Shown here: positions 19,506-29,921 of the stretch, piece by piece
How the letters are laid out: each line of letters opens with the position of its first letter
How positions within the stretch are numbered: position 1 is the first letter of the stretch
NCBI RefSeq assembly: GCF_900475935.1
Contig: NZ_LS483431.1
Span: 558,001 to 622,000, forward strand
DNA: 64,000 bases
Reading direction: 5' to 3'
Source of the DNA: Campylobacter fetus subsp. fetus
GTDB lineage: Bacteria > Campylobacterota > Campylobacteria > Campylobacterales > Campylobacteraceae
Position numbers and translations under genes: made by a program
The notes under the pieces: generated by a model
What the model saw: the letters and a program-made list of their open reading frames with translations, nothing else
Databases searched by the model: none
Told to the model about the DNA's origin: nothing

Positions 19506-20009
19506 TATATCAAAGTTTTCAGGGATATTGGGTTCCAAAATTCCTGTATTTATAGGCTCATTTTTCCTCGTGTTTGTAAGAGTTATTTTTACTATATTTC
19601 CTAGTTTATCGCTATAGCTTATCTCTGATGGCAGTGAGTTTTTTACCTTAATATTATATGAAGTGTCATCATATACTGCTTTGAACTCGTTGTTAGAAAC
19701 TTTTTTTGCTGCCCTTAAAATTTCTGTTAAATTTGGAGAGTCTTTTAAGTCTGTAAGTATGGCTTGTTCTAGCTCAGGCTCTAAAATCGTAACTCTTCCG
19801 TAATTAAAATATATAAGTTTAGTGGCAGGGGTTTTATAATGCCAAAATGCGCCTATTTCTTTATGTGCTACAAAGTATCCCGTATACGTTATTTTTTTAT
19901 TTTGACTCGTGACTGTTTGCGTGAAGTTGCTTGAAAGCGTATTGAAATCAAGTTCGTTAGCTCCAAAAACGCTGATGGCAATGGCTAAAATGATTATAAA
20001 TTTTTTCAT
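19494..20009 (-). CDS. lolA: Outer-membrane lipoprotein carrier LolA
   Basis: LolA ferries lipoproteins across the periplasm. The 171-residue precursor has a signal peptide (KKFIIILAIAISVFGANE), then the LolA start LDFNTLSSNFTQTVTSQNKKITYTGYFVAHK and the strand HYKTPATKLIYFNYGRVTILEPELEQAIL. Length is slightly short but normal for this class. It stands alone on the minus strand, divergent from secA and near the lolCE-like permease, the likely inner-membrane donor. Confidence 0.9.
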   Translation of the reverse strand: MKKFIIILAIAISVFGANELDFNTLSSNFTQTVTSQNKKITYTGYFVAHKEIGAFWHYKTPATKLIYFNYGRVTILEPELEQAILTDLKDSPNLTEILRAAKKVSNNEFKAVYDDTSYNIKVKNSLPSEISYSDKLGNIVKITLTNTRKNEPINTGILEPNIPENFDILAN

Positions 20010-20142
20010 ATTTTTCCCTTAGAGTCTGAGTACTTTTAAAAGGTATAATTTTACCTAAAATAAGCTAACAAAAGCATAAAGCATAAATTTAACCGTTTTT
20101 AGATAAAATAACAGTTTATTAAATTTGAAATAAGGTTAAAAG

Positions 20143-22710
20143 ATGATTACAGCTATTGCAAAGAAAATTTTTGGCACTAGAAACGATAAAGAGATTAAAA
20201 AATATTTCAAACGTGTCGCATTGATAAATGCTCTTGAGGGCAAATATTCAAATTTAAGCGATGATGAGTTGAAGAGTGAATTTAGTAAGCTAAAGGTCGA
20301 TTTATTATCAAAAAAAGTGACAAAAGATGATATTTTAAATGATGTTTTTGCAATAGTCAGAGAAGTTTCAAAAAGAACTTTAAATATGCGCCATTTTGAT
20401 GTCCAGCTTATAGGAGGAATGGTTTTAAATGACGGAAGAATAGCCGAAATGAAAACCGGCGAAGGAAAAACACTAGTTGCTACGCTTCCAGTCGTTTTAA
20501 ACGCTATGGATGAAAAAGGTGTTCACGTCGTCACCGTAAATGACTATCTTGCAAAAAGAGATGCTACGCAAATGAGTGAAATTTATAACTTTTTGGGTCT
20601 TAGCGTAGGTGTAATTCTGAGTGGCGAGTATGATGATGAAAAAAGAAAAATCGCTTATAATAGCGATATAACTTATGGTACGAATAATGAATTTGGCTTT
20701 GACTATCTGCGTGATAATATGAAATTTGAAGTCGGTCAAAAAGTTCAAAGAGAGCATAATTTCGTTATCGTTGATGAAGTAGATAGTATATTGATAGATG
20801 AGGCTAGAACGCCTCTTATCATAAGTGGTCCTACAAATCGCACTCTTGATGGTTATATACAAGCAGATGTAGTTGCTAAACAGTTAGTAAGAGGCGAAGC
20901 TGCTGATCCAAGAGTTCCGAATTCTAAAGCTACTGGAGATTTTGTAGTAGATGAAAAAAACCGTACGATAATGATAACTGAAGCAGGTATAGCAAAAGCC
21001 GAGAAACTTTTTGGGGTGGATAATCTGTATAATTTAGAAAATGCTATTCTCAGTCATCACCTTGACCAAGCACTAAAAGCGCATAATTTATTTGAGAAAG
21101 ATGTTCATTATGTTGTAAGAGATTCGCAAGTTATTATAGTCGATGAGTTTACCGGACGACTTAGTGAAGGCAGAAGATTTAGCGAGGGACTACATCAAGC
21201 GTTAGAAGCTAAAGAGGGCGTAAAAATTCAAGAAGAGAGCCAAACTTTAGCAGATATTACGTTTCAAAACTACTTCAGAATGTATTCTAGACTCTCTGGT
21301 ATGACCGGTACTGCTCAGACTGAAGCTACTGAATTCTCTCAAATTTATAAGTTAGAAGTTATATCTATACCTACAAATGTTCCTATTAAAAGAGTAGATA
21401 GAGATGATCTTATCTATAAAACTGAAAATGAAAAATTTAAAGCCGTTATAGAAGAGATAAAAAGATCAAACATAAAAGGTCAGCCGGTTTTAGTCGGAAC
21501 TGCAAGTATAGAAAAGAGTGAGATATTTCACAAAATGTTAGTTAAAGAGAAAATAGCACACTCTGTTTTGAATGCTAAAAACCATGAAAAAGAAGCTGAA
21601 ATAATAGCTCAAGCCGGAGCAAAAGGCGCCGTAACTATAGCTACAAATATGGCTGGACGCGGTGTCGATATACGAATAGACGATGAAGTTAGAGAGCTTG
21701 GAGGACTTTATATTATAGGAACAGAACGCCACGAAAGCAGACGTATAGATAATCAGCTAAGAGGACGTGCCGGACGTCAAGGAGATCCGGGGCTTAGTAG
21801 ATTTTATCTTAGTCTTGAAGATAGTCTTCTTAGGATATTCGGTAGTGATAAGATAAAAGCTATAATGGACAGGCTTGGTATAGAAGAGGGTGAAAGTATA
21901 GAGAGTAGACTTGTAACAAGAGCTGTTGAAAATGCTCAAAAGAAAGTTGAGAGTTTACATTTTGAGAGTAGAAAGCATATATTGGAGTATGATGATGTCG
22001 CAAATGAGCAAAGAAAAACAGTATATAAGTATAGAGATGAGCTTCTAAATCCAGATTATGACTTAAAAGATAAAATTATATCAAATAGACAGGATTTCGT
22101 AAAAACTCTGCTAGATGAGGTCAATATATTTGATGGCGGACTTGGAGATGAGTTTGATATATCAAGACTTTGCGAAGTTGTATATGGCGAGAGCGGAACT
22201 AAGATAGACGAAGATGAGATAAAAGGACTGGATTATCATAGTTTAGCAGATAAAGTAATAGATAAACTTGCAAAAGATTATGACGAGAAGATGTCGGTTA
22301 TAGATGATGAACAAAGAAAAAATATAGAAAAAGTTCTGTATTTGCAAGTTTTAGACGGTGCTTGGAGAGAGCATTTGTATCAAATGGATATATTGAAAAC
22401 TGGTATCGGGCTTCGTGGATATAATCAAAAAGATCCGCTTACCGAGTATAAAAAAGAGAGTTACAATCTATTCATGGAGCTTGTTAATAGACTTAAAAAT
22501 GAGAGTATTAAGACACTTCAGATAGTTAGATTTAAAACAGAGGATGATGAAAATACGGATAGAGCTTTAGAAAAAATGCAAGACGAAGCAAATTTGCAAA
22601 ATAAATTTGAAAAAAAACCTGCAAGAAATGAACCTTGCCCGTGTGGAAGCGGAAAAAAATATAAAGATTGTTGCGGAAAAAGCGGTCCAAAAAAAGGAGT
22701 TTTTGCCTAG
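20143..22710 (+). CDS. secA: Preprotein translocase ATPase SecA
   Basis: SecA drives protein export through SecYEG. The 855-residue protein shows [14 protein letters not shown] (Walker A, near residue 103), [20 protein letters not shown] (Walker B), [10 protein letters not shown] and [10 protein letters not shown] (motifs V/VI), and ends with the zinc-binding tail [13 protein letters not shown] that contacts SecB or lipid. Length is typical for epsilonproteobacteria. The ATG of the next gene follows its stop by 1 bp. Confidence 0.98.
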   Translation: MITAIAKKIFGTRNDKEIKKYFKRVALINALEGKYSNLSDDELKSEFSKLKVDLLSKKVTKDDILNDVFAIVREVSKRTLNMRHFDVQLIGGMVLNDGRIAEMKTGEGKTLVATLPVVLNAMDEKGVHVVTVNDYLAKRDATQMSEIYNFLGLSVGVILSGEYDDEKRKIAYNSDITYGTNNEFGFDYLRDNMKFEVGQKVQREHNFVIVDEVDSILIDEARTPLIISGPTNRTLDGYIQADVVAKQLVRGEAADPRVPNSKATGDFVVDEKNRTIMITEAGIAKAEKLFGVDNLYNLENAILSHHLDQALKAHNLFEKDVHYVVRDSQVIIVDEFTGRLSEGRRFSEGLHQALEAKEGVKIQEESQTLADITFQNYFRMYSRLSGMTGTAQTEATEFSQIYKLEVISIPTNVPIKRVDRDDLIYKTENEKFKAVIEEIKRSNIKGQPVLVGTASIEKSEIFHKMLVKEKIAHSVLNAKNHEKEAEIIAQAGAKGAVTIATNMAGRGVDIRIDDEVRELGGLYIIGTERHESRRIDNQLRGRAGRQGDPGLSRFYLSLEDSLLRIFGSDKIKAIMDRLGIEEGESIESRLVTRAVENAQKKVESLHFESRKHILEYDDVANEQRKTVYKYRDELLNPDYDLKDKIISNRQDFVKTLLDEVNIFDGGLGDEFDISRLCEVVYGESGTKIDEDEIKGLDYHSLADKVIDKLAKDYDEKMSVIDDEQRKNIEKVLYLQVLDGAWREHLYQMDILKTGIGLRGYNQKDPLTEYKKESYNLFMELVNRLKNESIKTLQIVRFKTEDDENTDRALEKMQDEANLQNKFEKKPARNEPCPCGSGKKYKDCCGKSGPKKGVFA

Positions 22711-22711
22711 T

Positions 22712-23902
22712 ATGGTAAAATATCTACTATTAAAATATCTAAGATTTGATAAAACTCAGCCATTTATCACGCTTTCTGCTATTTTGGCGTTTTTAGGCGT
22801 AAGCATAGGTTTGATGGTGTTGATAGTCGCTATGGCTATAATGAATGGGTTCGATAAAGAGTTTGAAAGAAAGCTTTTTACTATGAACTATCCTATAACG
22901 ATTTTAAGTCATCTTAAAGGATCGATTTCAAACTTAGACGTAGATGAATTAAGGCAAAAGTTTCCGAATTTAAAACTAAGTCCATATATAAGCACTCAAA
23001 CTATATTGAAAAACGGTTCTCAACTTGAGGGTGGACTTGTATTTGGAGTGGATTTCAATGATGAAAAAGAGATAAACTCAGTTATAAAAGACGCTATAAA
23101 AGATAGTATTCCTACTGGATTTGAGATAGTTATCGGCAAAGGCATAAAAAATGAATTTATGCTAGGAGAAAATGAAAAAATTACTCTTATATTTATGCAA
23201 AACAGCCCCACTGGACTAGCTATAGTTCCTACTATGAAGCGATTTAACGCTGTAGCAGACTTTAGTTCAGGACTTATCGCTTACGATAAAGCGTATAGTT
23301 ACACAGATGTTAATGCTTTGAGAAAAGTTCTTGGGTATGATGATGATAAATTTGATGGCATTCATATATACTCTCAAAATCCAAAACAAGATATCATAAA
23401 GTTGAACGATATCTTGCCGCCGGGTCAAAAAGCAGTTGGCTGGTGGGAGCAAAACGGTAATTTTTTTAGTGCTTTGGCACTTGAAAAAAGGGCACTTTTT
23501 ATAGTTTTAATGCTTATTATCTTAGTTGCTAGTTTAAATATCATAAGTTCTCTTTTAATGACTGTTATGAACCGCCGACAAGAAATAGCTCTTTTGCTTG
23601 CTCTTGGTGCTAGTAAAAATGAGATTAAAAAAAGTTTTTTTACTCAAGGATTATGTATAGGCGGAAGCGGGATCTTGTTTGGGCTTGCTCTAGGACTTTT
23701 TGGCGTATGGCTACTCGGGAGTTTTGATATAATAAATTTACCAGCAGATGTTTACGGAAGTAGCAAACTACCTATGGAGCTATCTTTGAGCGATTTATCA
23801 ATGATAATTATAGGTGCTATTTTTATAGTCGCATTTTCATCGTATTATCCTGCGAAAAAAGCAAGCAACGTAGATATATTAACAACTCTTAGGAATGAGT
23901 AG
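22712..23902 (+). CDS. Lipoprotein-releasing ABC transporter permease, LolC/LolE-like
   Basis: A 396-residue MacB/FtsX-type permease with one N-terminal TM (FITLSAILAFLGVSIGLMVLIVAMAIMNGF), a periplasmic domain and three C-terminal TMs; MNRRQEIALLLALGASKNEIKKSFFTQG is the coupling helix. LolC/E extract lipoproteins for LolA, encoded nearby. Epsilonproteobacteria usually have a single LolF-type subunit, so C versus E cannot be assigned. The ATG at 22712 follows AAAAAAGGAG inside the secA 3' end and fits the N-terminal VKYLLLKYLRFDK typical of the family; the upstream in-frame codons overlap secA. Confidence 0.88.
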   Translation: MVKYLLLKYLRFDKTQPFITLSAILAFLGVSIGLMVLIVAMAIMNGFDKEFERKLFTMNYPITILSHLKGSISNLDVDELRQKFPNLKLSPYISTQTILKNGSQLEGGLVFGVDFNDEKEINSVIKDAIKDSIPTGFEIVIGKGIKNEFMLGENEKITLIFMQNSPTGLAIVPTMKRFNAVADFSSGLIAYDKAYSYTDVNALRKVLGYDDDKFDGIHIYSQNPKQDIIKLNDILPPGQKAVGWWEQNGNFFSALALEKRALFIVLMLIILVASLNIISSLLMTVMNRRQEIALLLALGASKNEIKKSFFTQGLCIGGSGILFGLALGLFGVWLLGSFDIINLPADVYGSSKLPMELSLSDLSMIIIGAIFIVAFSSYYPAKKASNVDILTTLRNE

Positions 23903-23904
23903 AG

Positions 23905-24576
23905 CTATTTGCAATCGGCTTTTTTTGCAGGTTGCTCAACATACGCAAAACCGGTTATCGGCGTGACTTTTATAAATATGCAATCATTATTAGTATGAGT
24001 GAGTTTTATCGTACATATTTTTGTAATAAGATCTTGAGAATGTCTAGTATTGCTTGTAACATTTCCTTTGTATGGGCGTCCTAATTCATCAAAAGTTATT
24101 CTAGTAGGAGATCCTTGTTTTGAGCATCCGTCTTGCAGTTTAACATTTATTATATTATATGTATCTTCTAAATTTAACTCTTTACTAGCTTCTGGGCTAT
24201 TAGAATCAATGGCACCAGAGTATCCTGATGACATATACTTTGATGGGTTTAAAGGGTTTTTTGCCAGCTCTGTTTTATTTGGAAATCCAGCAGAATCGCC
24301 TATTATATCGTTAAATATATTATATGTTTGCTTATTTTTTGTTTCAATGGTTTTGGTAAAAAAAATTTGCCATCTACCTTTATACCAGTTTGTATCTTTT
24401 GTATCAAATTTATCATCTATTATAGCTAAATGTTGGGTGTATCGAATGTGGCTTACTATCTGATCTGCTGCTAAACGAAGATCATTTCTGTTTAATTTAG
24501 GAATCGTAAAAGACGCCATTATACCGACTATGACTAATACTATAATAATTTCTATTAGTGTAAATGCTTTTTTCAT
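23905..24576 (-). CDS. Type IV pilin-like / type II pseudopilin
   Basis: A 223-residue protein with a class III prepilin leader: MKKA-FTLIE with cleavage after Ala, then a hydrophobic helix IIIVLVIVGIMASFTIPKL. The rest is a globular pilin head with several cysteines that could form disulfides (QDGCSKQG, ITKICTIKL, NNDCIFIK, KADCK). Such minor pilins act in type II secretion or DNA uptake (cts genes) in Campylobacter. It closes a minus-strand gene run and is convergent with the Lol permease. Its assembly genes are not in the window. Confidence 0.85.
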   Translation of the reverse strand: MKKAFTLIEIIIVLVIVGIMASFTIPKLNRNDLRLAADQIVSHIRYTQHLAIIDDKFDTKDTNWYKGRWQIFFTKTIETKNKQTYNIFNDIIGDSAGFPNKTELAKNPLNPSKYMSSGYSGAIDSNSPEASKELNLEDTYNIINVKLQDGCSKQGSPTRITFDELGRPYKGNVTSNTRHSQDLITKICTIKLTHTNNDCIFIKVTPITGFAYVEQPAKKADCK

Positions 24577-24594
24577 AGTAGTAGTATAGCATAA

Positions 24595-25803
24595 TTATAT
24601 TATTTTACAGAGATAAAATTTGTCGATTTGTTTGCCGAGTTTTTTTATTTTTATAACGGTTTGGTCACAGTTATCATTTTTACTCCTAGTTAAAATATAC
24701 TCTTTACCTTTTAATACGCCATAGAATTTCAATCTTACGGCTAAATTTTGATCCGTTTTTACATAGCTTATACCAAGTTCATTAAGCTTTTGAGCGAGTT
24801 CTTTTGCAACGTCGTATTTATAGGCAAAATGGTCTTTCGGATCTTTTAAAAATACATATAAAAAGTTATGAAATATAGTAGCAGACGAGTTCAAAAATAG
24901 AGTTGTCAATACTATAATTGTAATAAATTTGTATTTTATTCTAAATTTAGGGAGTCTAGCTCTATATGAGCTAAAAAACGTACGTACCATGACAGGCATA
25001 AAAATCACGCAAAAAGGTAGAAACATTTCAAGGCTAGGGCGTTGTCTTATAGATATTATAGAGCAGATTCCAAAAGCGGTTATAGCAACAAACCAAAGAA
25101 AAGTTTTTTCCTCTTTTATGGCGATTCTGTATACCGTATATATAAAATATATAAAAATTAATGGCGAAAATACCGCCGCAAATACGCCTATCGTGTCTAT
25201 AAAATACCCTTTTGGTTTTCCATAAGCGTCGATACCGTTTAACCAAAACCATGCTAAACAAAATATTAGCCCGAAAATAGCTAATTTTTTATCTCGTTTG
25301 AATATTCCAAAAAATATTATAGCTATATATAAACTTATAAAAGGTTCGCTTATTATAAGTGATACTAAAAGCGTAAAAATAAAAGATTTAAACATTTTAT
25401 TTTGTTCGAAATATATAATAAGCAAAGTTATAAATATCACAAATCCGGCTTCATTTATCAGTATAGCACTTGCCAATACTCCTGGTAAAAACATATATAA
25501 AATAGCCGAAATAAGTCTATCAGATTTTCTTTTTAATATAGGCTTTGAAACTTTATATATCAAAAATATATTTAAAAAATGTAAGATCAAAAAAGGAAGT
25601 CTTAAAGCATAGTCATTGCGTCCAAACAACATAGTAGAAGCATTTGTAACTATGGTTAAGAAGTTTGTTTTTTGGAAATAAATAATTGCTTCGTTGTAGC
25701 TTATGCTTAAATTTGAAACACTATAAATGAGTAGTAAAATATTAAATATAATAGCGCTAAATAGCAAAAATAACTCATTTTTAAAAATACTAATACTTTT
25801 CAT
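24595..25803 (-). CDS. ArnT/GT39-like membrane glycosyltransferase
   Basis: About 402 residues with an N-terminal TM, the luminal motif SISYNEAIIYFQKTNFLT (the conserved acidic residue after TM1 in the GT-C fold), a dozen predicted helices, and a small C-terminal periplasmic domain. This is the GT-C layout of ArnT/PMT-type transferases that use polyprenyl-phosphate sugars. Donor and acceptor are unknown; lipid A, a glycan or a pilin are candidates given the next-door pseudopilin. The ATG at 25803 overlaps the MFS gene by 14 bp; an in-frame ATG at 25821 is equally possible, since neither has a clear Shine-Dalgarno. Confidence 0.7.
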   Translation of the reverse strand: MKSISIFKNELFLLFSAIIFNILLLIYSVSNLSISYNEAIIYFQKTNFLTIVTNASTMLFGRNDYALRLPFLILHFLNIFLIYKVSKPILKRKSDRLISAILYMFLPGVLASAILINEAGFVIFITLLIIYFEQNKMFKSFIFTLLVSLIISEPFISLYIAIIFFGIFKRDKKLAIFGLIFCLAWFWLNGIDAYGKPKGYFIDTIGVFAAVFSPLIFIYFIYTVYRIAIKEEKTFLWFVAITAFGICSIISIRQRPSLEMFLPFCVIFMPVMVRTFFSSYRARLPKFRIKYKFITIIVLTTLFLNSSATIFHNFLYVFLKDPKDHFAYKYDVAKELAQKLNELGISYVKTDQNLAVRLKFYGVLKGKEYILTRSKNDNCDQTVIKIKKLGKQIDKFYLCKII

Positions 25804-26932
25804 GTCGCAAAGCAAATACAAACATTAACGATACGGCGCTAATAACACTGATAAGGCTTAAAAAAGCTCCCCATCCATACGCTATATATAAAAAACTAGG
25901 CATAAAACTTCCAAGAGCGCCACCTGCGTAATAAAAGCTTACGTACAAACCGTTTGAGATACCTTTGTGCGAATCTGCTAATTTATTTATAAATCCGCTT
26001 GCTATGGAATGAATGATAAAATTTCCAAGACAAAAAACCAACATTGCACAAAACATTACTAAAAAGCTTTCAAATCTAAATATCTGAAGTGCAGCTAAAA
26101 ATATGATTATACCGATTATCATCGCATTTAAAGGCGTTTTTAATATAGCGATTATTTTTTTAGAATTAAATGCTACTAATACGCCTATGATGTATCCAAA
26201 ATACATCATACCTGTTTTACTGCCGCTATATTCATTGCCTAAATTTGCAAGCTCAAACGGTATAAAATTTAGTATAGCTTGAAATGAGAAAAATATACCA
26301 AATATCATAAGATAAATATATAAATTGTGTTTGATTTTTAAAATATGAGCTATATCTTTGAGTTTTGGCTTTATAAGGCTAGCGCTTATGTTACTACTAA
26401 ATTTAAAAACCAAAAAAGCAGCCATTAAAAGCAATATTCCAACCAATAAGAAGAAGATTCTCCACCCAAAAATATCGGTAAATAATCCACTTAAAAATCT
26501 ACCTAAAAATCCGCCTATTATAGTGACTCCGACATATGCTCCTATGGCGCTTGTAACATTTTCTTTGGTAGAAATTTGAGATATGTAGCTCATGATTCCT
26601 GTTAAAACCACAGGTACTATAAGTCCTTGAAATCCGCGAATATTTAAAAGCCAAAAATATGAGCTTGTAAAACTAAATGTTATCTCACTTCCCCCAAGTA
26701 GCAAAAATGCGACTACAAGCAGTTTTTTTATCTCGATTTTTTCTAGTAAATATCCATAAAATATACTAGCAAATGCTAGTGGCGCCATCATAGAAGTTGT
26801 AAATAAAGTAGCTTGTGTTCTTGTAATGCTCAGTTCTTTTTCAAATACCGGACCTATAGGCTGAGTTGCGTACAACACGCAAAGCGTAAGTCCTGTGCAA
26901 AAGTACATAATTAACAGTTCTACTTTATTCAT
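25790..26932 (-). CDS. MFS transporter, YnfM-like
   Basis: A 380-residue, 12-TM major facilitator protein. The N-terminus has TRTQATLFTTSMMAPLAFASIFYGYLLEKIEIKKLL, with the shortened loop-2/3 motif, and the middle has GAYVGVTIIGGFLGRFLSGLFTDIFGWR, which matches the YnfM family of putative arabinose or drug exporters. The substrate cannot be read from sequence. It lies 3 bp after the phosphoribosyltransferase stop and overlaps the next gene, so it is in the same operon. Confidence 0.8.
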   Translation of the reverse strand: MNKVELLIMYFCTGLTLCVLYATQPIGPVFEKELSITRTQATLFTTSMMAPLAFASIFYGYLLEKIEIKKLLVVAFLLLGGSEITFSFTSSYFWLLNIRGFQGLIVPVVLTGIMSYISQISTKENVTSAIGAYVGVTIIGGFLGRFLSGLFTDIFGWRIFFLLVGILLLMAAFLVFKFSSNISASLIKPKLKDIAHILKIKHNLYIYLMIFGIFFSFQAILNFIPFELANLGNEYSGSKTGMMYFGYIIGVLVAFNSKKIIAILKTPLNAMIIGIIIFLAALQIFRFESFLVMFCAMLVFCLGNFIIHSIASGFINKLADSHKGISNGLYVSFYYAGGALGSFMPSFLYIAYGWGAFLSLISVISAVSLMFVFALRHEKY

Positions 26933-26935
26933 AGT

Positions 26936-27379
26936 TTAATCCAGCTTTATATCCCAGAAAAACTCTACCCAATCATGCGCCTCTTTTACGCTGTATTCAG
27001 GTAGCAAAAGAGCTTTGGTTTTGTAGTAGATAGTTGCTACTTTTATCTCTAAATTCGGATATTTTTTTAAAAGTTCTTTTTTTATAGCGATCATACTTTC
27101 ACCGCTGTCTATTATATCATCCGCTATCAGAATTTTCTTAAATTTGCTAAGGTCCGGAATATTAAAAATATTTATAGTATCAAGCTTTTTTGTATCTTCA
27201 TAATGAACCGAGTTCAAGCTAAAACAATTTCTATTGTTTAATGCAACGCTAAGAGAATGAGCAAGAGTTAAACCGCCTCTAGCTATACCTAAAATTGCGT
27301 CCGGATCAAATTCGTTTTTTATATTTTTTGCCATTATTTTTATATCTTTTGCAAATGATTCATAGTCATAAAATATCAT
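26936..27379 (-). CDS. Purine (xanthine/hypoxanthine) phosphoribosyltransferase
   Basis: A 147-residue type I phosphoribosyltransferase. The PRPP-binding loop is ILIADDIIDSGESM (near residue 83) and the PPi loop IARGGLTLAHSL. Length and the C-terminal WVEFFWDI pattern fit xanthine-guanine or hypoxanthine PRTases. It sits 9 bp after a nucleobase permease gene, so uptake and salvage are coupled. The preferred base (hypoxanthine, xanthine, guanine or adenine) is not resolved. Confidence 0.8.
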   Translation of the reverse strand: MIFYDYESFAKDIKIMAKNIKNEFDPDAILGIARGGLTLAHSLSVALNNRNCFSLNSVHYEDTKKLDTINIFNIPDLSKFKKILIADDIIDSGESMIAIKKELLKKYPNLEIKVATIYYKTKALLLPEYSVKEAHDWVEFFWDIKLD

Positions 27380-27388
27380 TTAATCTCC

Positions 27389-28720
27389 TTAATTTATACC
27401 GATAAGCTCGCCAAAAAACGATGGAGCAGACGTAACTAGAAATGCTAAAAAACTTATAAGCGTTAATGTGATAATGCCTAAGTTTATATCTTCCCATTTT
27501 CTTAGAACTAGTTTAACTGTAAAATATGAGATAAAACCTATACTAAGTCCAACGGTTATAGAGTAGGTAAGAGGCATTAAAATAACAGTTAGAAACGTTG
27601 ATACGCATATAGCCGGATCATTATAATTCACTTTTCCTAGTTCACTAAACATAAGAACTCCAACCATAACAAGTATCGGATAAATAGCGTTTGATGGTAT
27701 AGAACCAAATAAAGGTAACAAAAATAGAGTTAATACAAATAGCATTCCAGTAAAAACTGCACTAAGCCCTGTTCTTCCGCCGGCTTCTACGCCGCTAGCA
27801 CTTTCTGCAAAAGCAGTTATCGTACTAGTTCCTACTATGGAGCCAACTACGCTAGATATCGCGTCGCTTTCTAAATTTTTAGCAAGTTTTTTAGTTCCTT
27901 CCTCATCGTGGTCGTTAAATAAATTTGCTCTATTGCAAACTCCTGTTAAAGTTCCTATCGAATCAAAAAGGTGAGTGATAAAAAATGTAATGATAGCAGG
28001 AAGTAAAGAGAGTTTAAGAGCGCTTAATATATCAAGTTCGCCAAATATAGGAGATAAAGAAGCCGGAGCTGAAAATATCTCATTTGGAGCTTGATAAACT
28101 CCAAATATCCATGCTATCATCGATGTGGCAACAACGGCTAGTATAAATCCGGCTTTTAGTTTTAAAGCCCAAAAAGCAACTATCAAAACAAGACCTAATA
28201 TACCTATAAAAACTTTTGGATCAGATACGTTTCCTATTGCGACTAAAGTAGCAGGACTAGCTACTATAATACCCATCTGTTTAAGTCCGACGAAGCAGAT
28301 GAAAGCACCTATTCCGGCACTTATGGCTCGTCTTAAATCTATAGGAATATTTTTTATAATCCAAATTCGAAAATTAGTAAAGCTCAAAATGACAAATATA
28401 ATCGCACTTATACACACAACGCCAAGCGCGGTTTGCCAAGGTATTTTCATACCTATAACAAGCCCGTAAGTAAAATATGCGTTTAATCCCATTCCTACGC
28501 TTAGCGCAACTGGAGTATTTGCCCAAAATCCATTAAATATAGAAGATATTATCGTTATAACCGCAGTAGCCGTAAGAAGCGCTTCTTTTGGCATACCGGC
28601 GTCGCTCATAATTAGCATATTTACCGGCACTATATACATCATTGCTAAAAATGTTGTAAGTCCGGCGTTAAATTCCTGTTTTACTGAAGTGTTACTCTCT
28701 TTAAGCTTGAAATAATCCAC
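27389..28720 (-). CDS. NCS2-family purine permease (AzgA-like)
   Basis: A 443-residue NCS2 nucleobase:cation symporter with about 14 helices. The AzgA/PbuG-type signature FNAGLTTFLAMMYIVPVNMLIMSDAG is at the N-terminus and TAFAESASGVEAGGRTGLSAVFTG holds the conserved glycine-rich segment of TM10. The substrate class is purine (adenine, guanine or hypoxanthine). It lies between mqnE and the phosphoribosyltransferase in a tight operon with 8-9 bp gaps. Confidence 0.88.
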   Translation of the reverse strand: MDYFKLKESNTSVKQEFNAGLTTFLAMMYIVPVNMLIMSDAGMPKEALLTATAVITIISSIFNGFWANTPVALSVGMGLNAYFTYGLVIGMKIPWQTALGVVCISAIIFVILSFTNFRIWIIKNIPIDLRRAISAGIGAFICFVGLKQMGIIVASPATLVAIGNVSDPKVFIGILGLVLIVAFWALKLKAGFILAVVATSMIAWIFGVYQAPNEIFSAPASLSPIFGELDILSALKLSLLPAIITFFITHLFDSIGTLTGVCNRANLFNDHDEEGTKKLAKNLESDAISSVVGSIVGTSTITAFAESASGVEAGGRTGLSAVFTGMLFVLTLFLLPLFGSIPSNAIYPILVMVGVLMFSELGKVNYNDPAICVSTFLTVILMPLTYSITVGLSIGFISYFTVKLVLRKWEDINLGIITLTLISFLAFLVTSAPSFFGELIGIN

Positions 28721-28729
28721 TTCGCCTCC

Positions 28730-29812
28730 TTAGTTGTAAATTTGTAATTCGTTGTATAAACTATCTCTTTGTACAGGGATAAATCCGCTTGTTTGCACAA
28801 GCTCTATAAATTCATTTTTACTTTTTCCGTGTTTGCTTTTTGCTCCGGCGCTACTTTGGATACTCTCATTTTCTATAGTTCCATCTAGATCATCTGCGCC
28901 AAACTCTTGAGCTACCATTGCTAAATTTAAAGTAGAAGTTGCCCAATAGGCTTTGATATGTTTAATGTTATCAAGAAGTATTCTGCTTATAGCTATAGTT
29001 TTTAAAATTTCAGCCGAACCTAAAAATTCATCTACTTTTAAGTAGTTATTATTTCTTTGATAAACAAGCGGGATAAAAGCGTTAAATCCGCCCGAATTAG
29101 CGTTTTTGATGGCTTTATCTTGCAGATCCCGTATTCGTAATATATGATCAATTCTATGAGCGCGGCTTTCTATATGACCAAATAACATTGTAGCATTGCT
29201 TTGACGACCTTTTTTGTGCCATAAAGAGTGGATTAAAAGCCAGTTTTTACTGCTTACTTTGCCTTTGCATATTTGTTCTCTGATATCTTCATCAAATATC
29301 TCTGCTCCGCCTCCTGGCATAGAATCTACTCCGTATTCTATCATTTTGTCTATAGTCTCTTCATAACTAAGACCATGTTTTCGTTTTAGATAGTCTATCT
29401 CAGCTGCGGTCATAGCTTTGATATGCAAAAACGGATATTTCTGTTTTATCATTTTAAATATTTCTAGATACCACTGCGGCGTTACAAAAGGATTGTGAGA
29501 CGATACGATATGTATCTCTTTTACGCCGTTTTTTACAGATTCGTCTACTGCTTTCATTATCTCTTCGTGAGTCATTGTATAGGCGTTATCATTTTTTCTA
29601 TGAGCTGAAAATGCACAGAATTTGCATGTATCTGCGCATAAATTTGTAGGATTTATATGCCTGTTTATGTTAAAATAAACTTTGTTAGAGTTGAGTTTCC
29701 GTCTTATTTGATTTGCATATTTTCCAAGAGTAAAAAGATCTAAATCATATAACATTAAACCTTCGTCGAATCCCAACCTCTTTTTGTTTTGAAGTTTATC
29801 TAGTAGATTCAT
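28730..29812 (-). CDS. mqnE: Aminodeoxyfutalosine synthase (menaquinone, futalosine route)
   Basis: A 360-residue radical-SAM enzyme with CADTCKFCAF (the C-x3-C-x2-C cluster motif near residue 58). The N-terminal LGFDEGLMLYDLDLFTLGKYANQIR and VDSMPGGGAEIF are typical of MqnE, which joins SAM's adenosyl radical to an enolpyruvyl benzoate. MqnC is related, but the NPTNLCADTCKFCAF context and the ELQ-rich end fit MqnE. A UbiD-family gene at 36802-38604 may act later in the same pathway. It heads the minus-strand run. Confidence 0.9.
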   Translation of the reverse strand: MNLLDKLQNKKRLGFDEGLMLYDLDLFTLGKYANQIRRKLNSNKVYFNINRHINPTNLCADTCKFCAFSAHRKNDNAYTMTHEEIMKAVDESVKNGVKEIHIVSSHNPFVTPQWYLEIFKMIKQKYPFLHIKAMTAAEIDYLKRKHGLSYEETIDKMIEYGVDSMPGGGAEIFDEDIREQICKGKVSSKNWLLIHSLWHKKGRQSNATMLFGHIESRAHRIDHILRIRDLQDKAIKNANSGGFNAFIPLVYQRNNNYLKVDEFLGSAEILKTIAISRILLDNIKHIKAYWATSTLNLAMVAQEFGADDLDGTIENESIQSSAGAKSKHGKSKNEFIELVQTSGFIPVQRDSLYNELQIYN

Positions 29813-29921
29813 ATATGTTTATTTTACCTTTTTTTAAATTTAAGAGACAATTATATGCTAATAGGGCTTAAAAAAGCTTTTTTTTTGGAAATTTTTGATA
29901 AAATTTTGGCAAAGGAATAAA

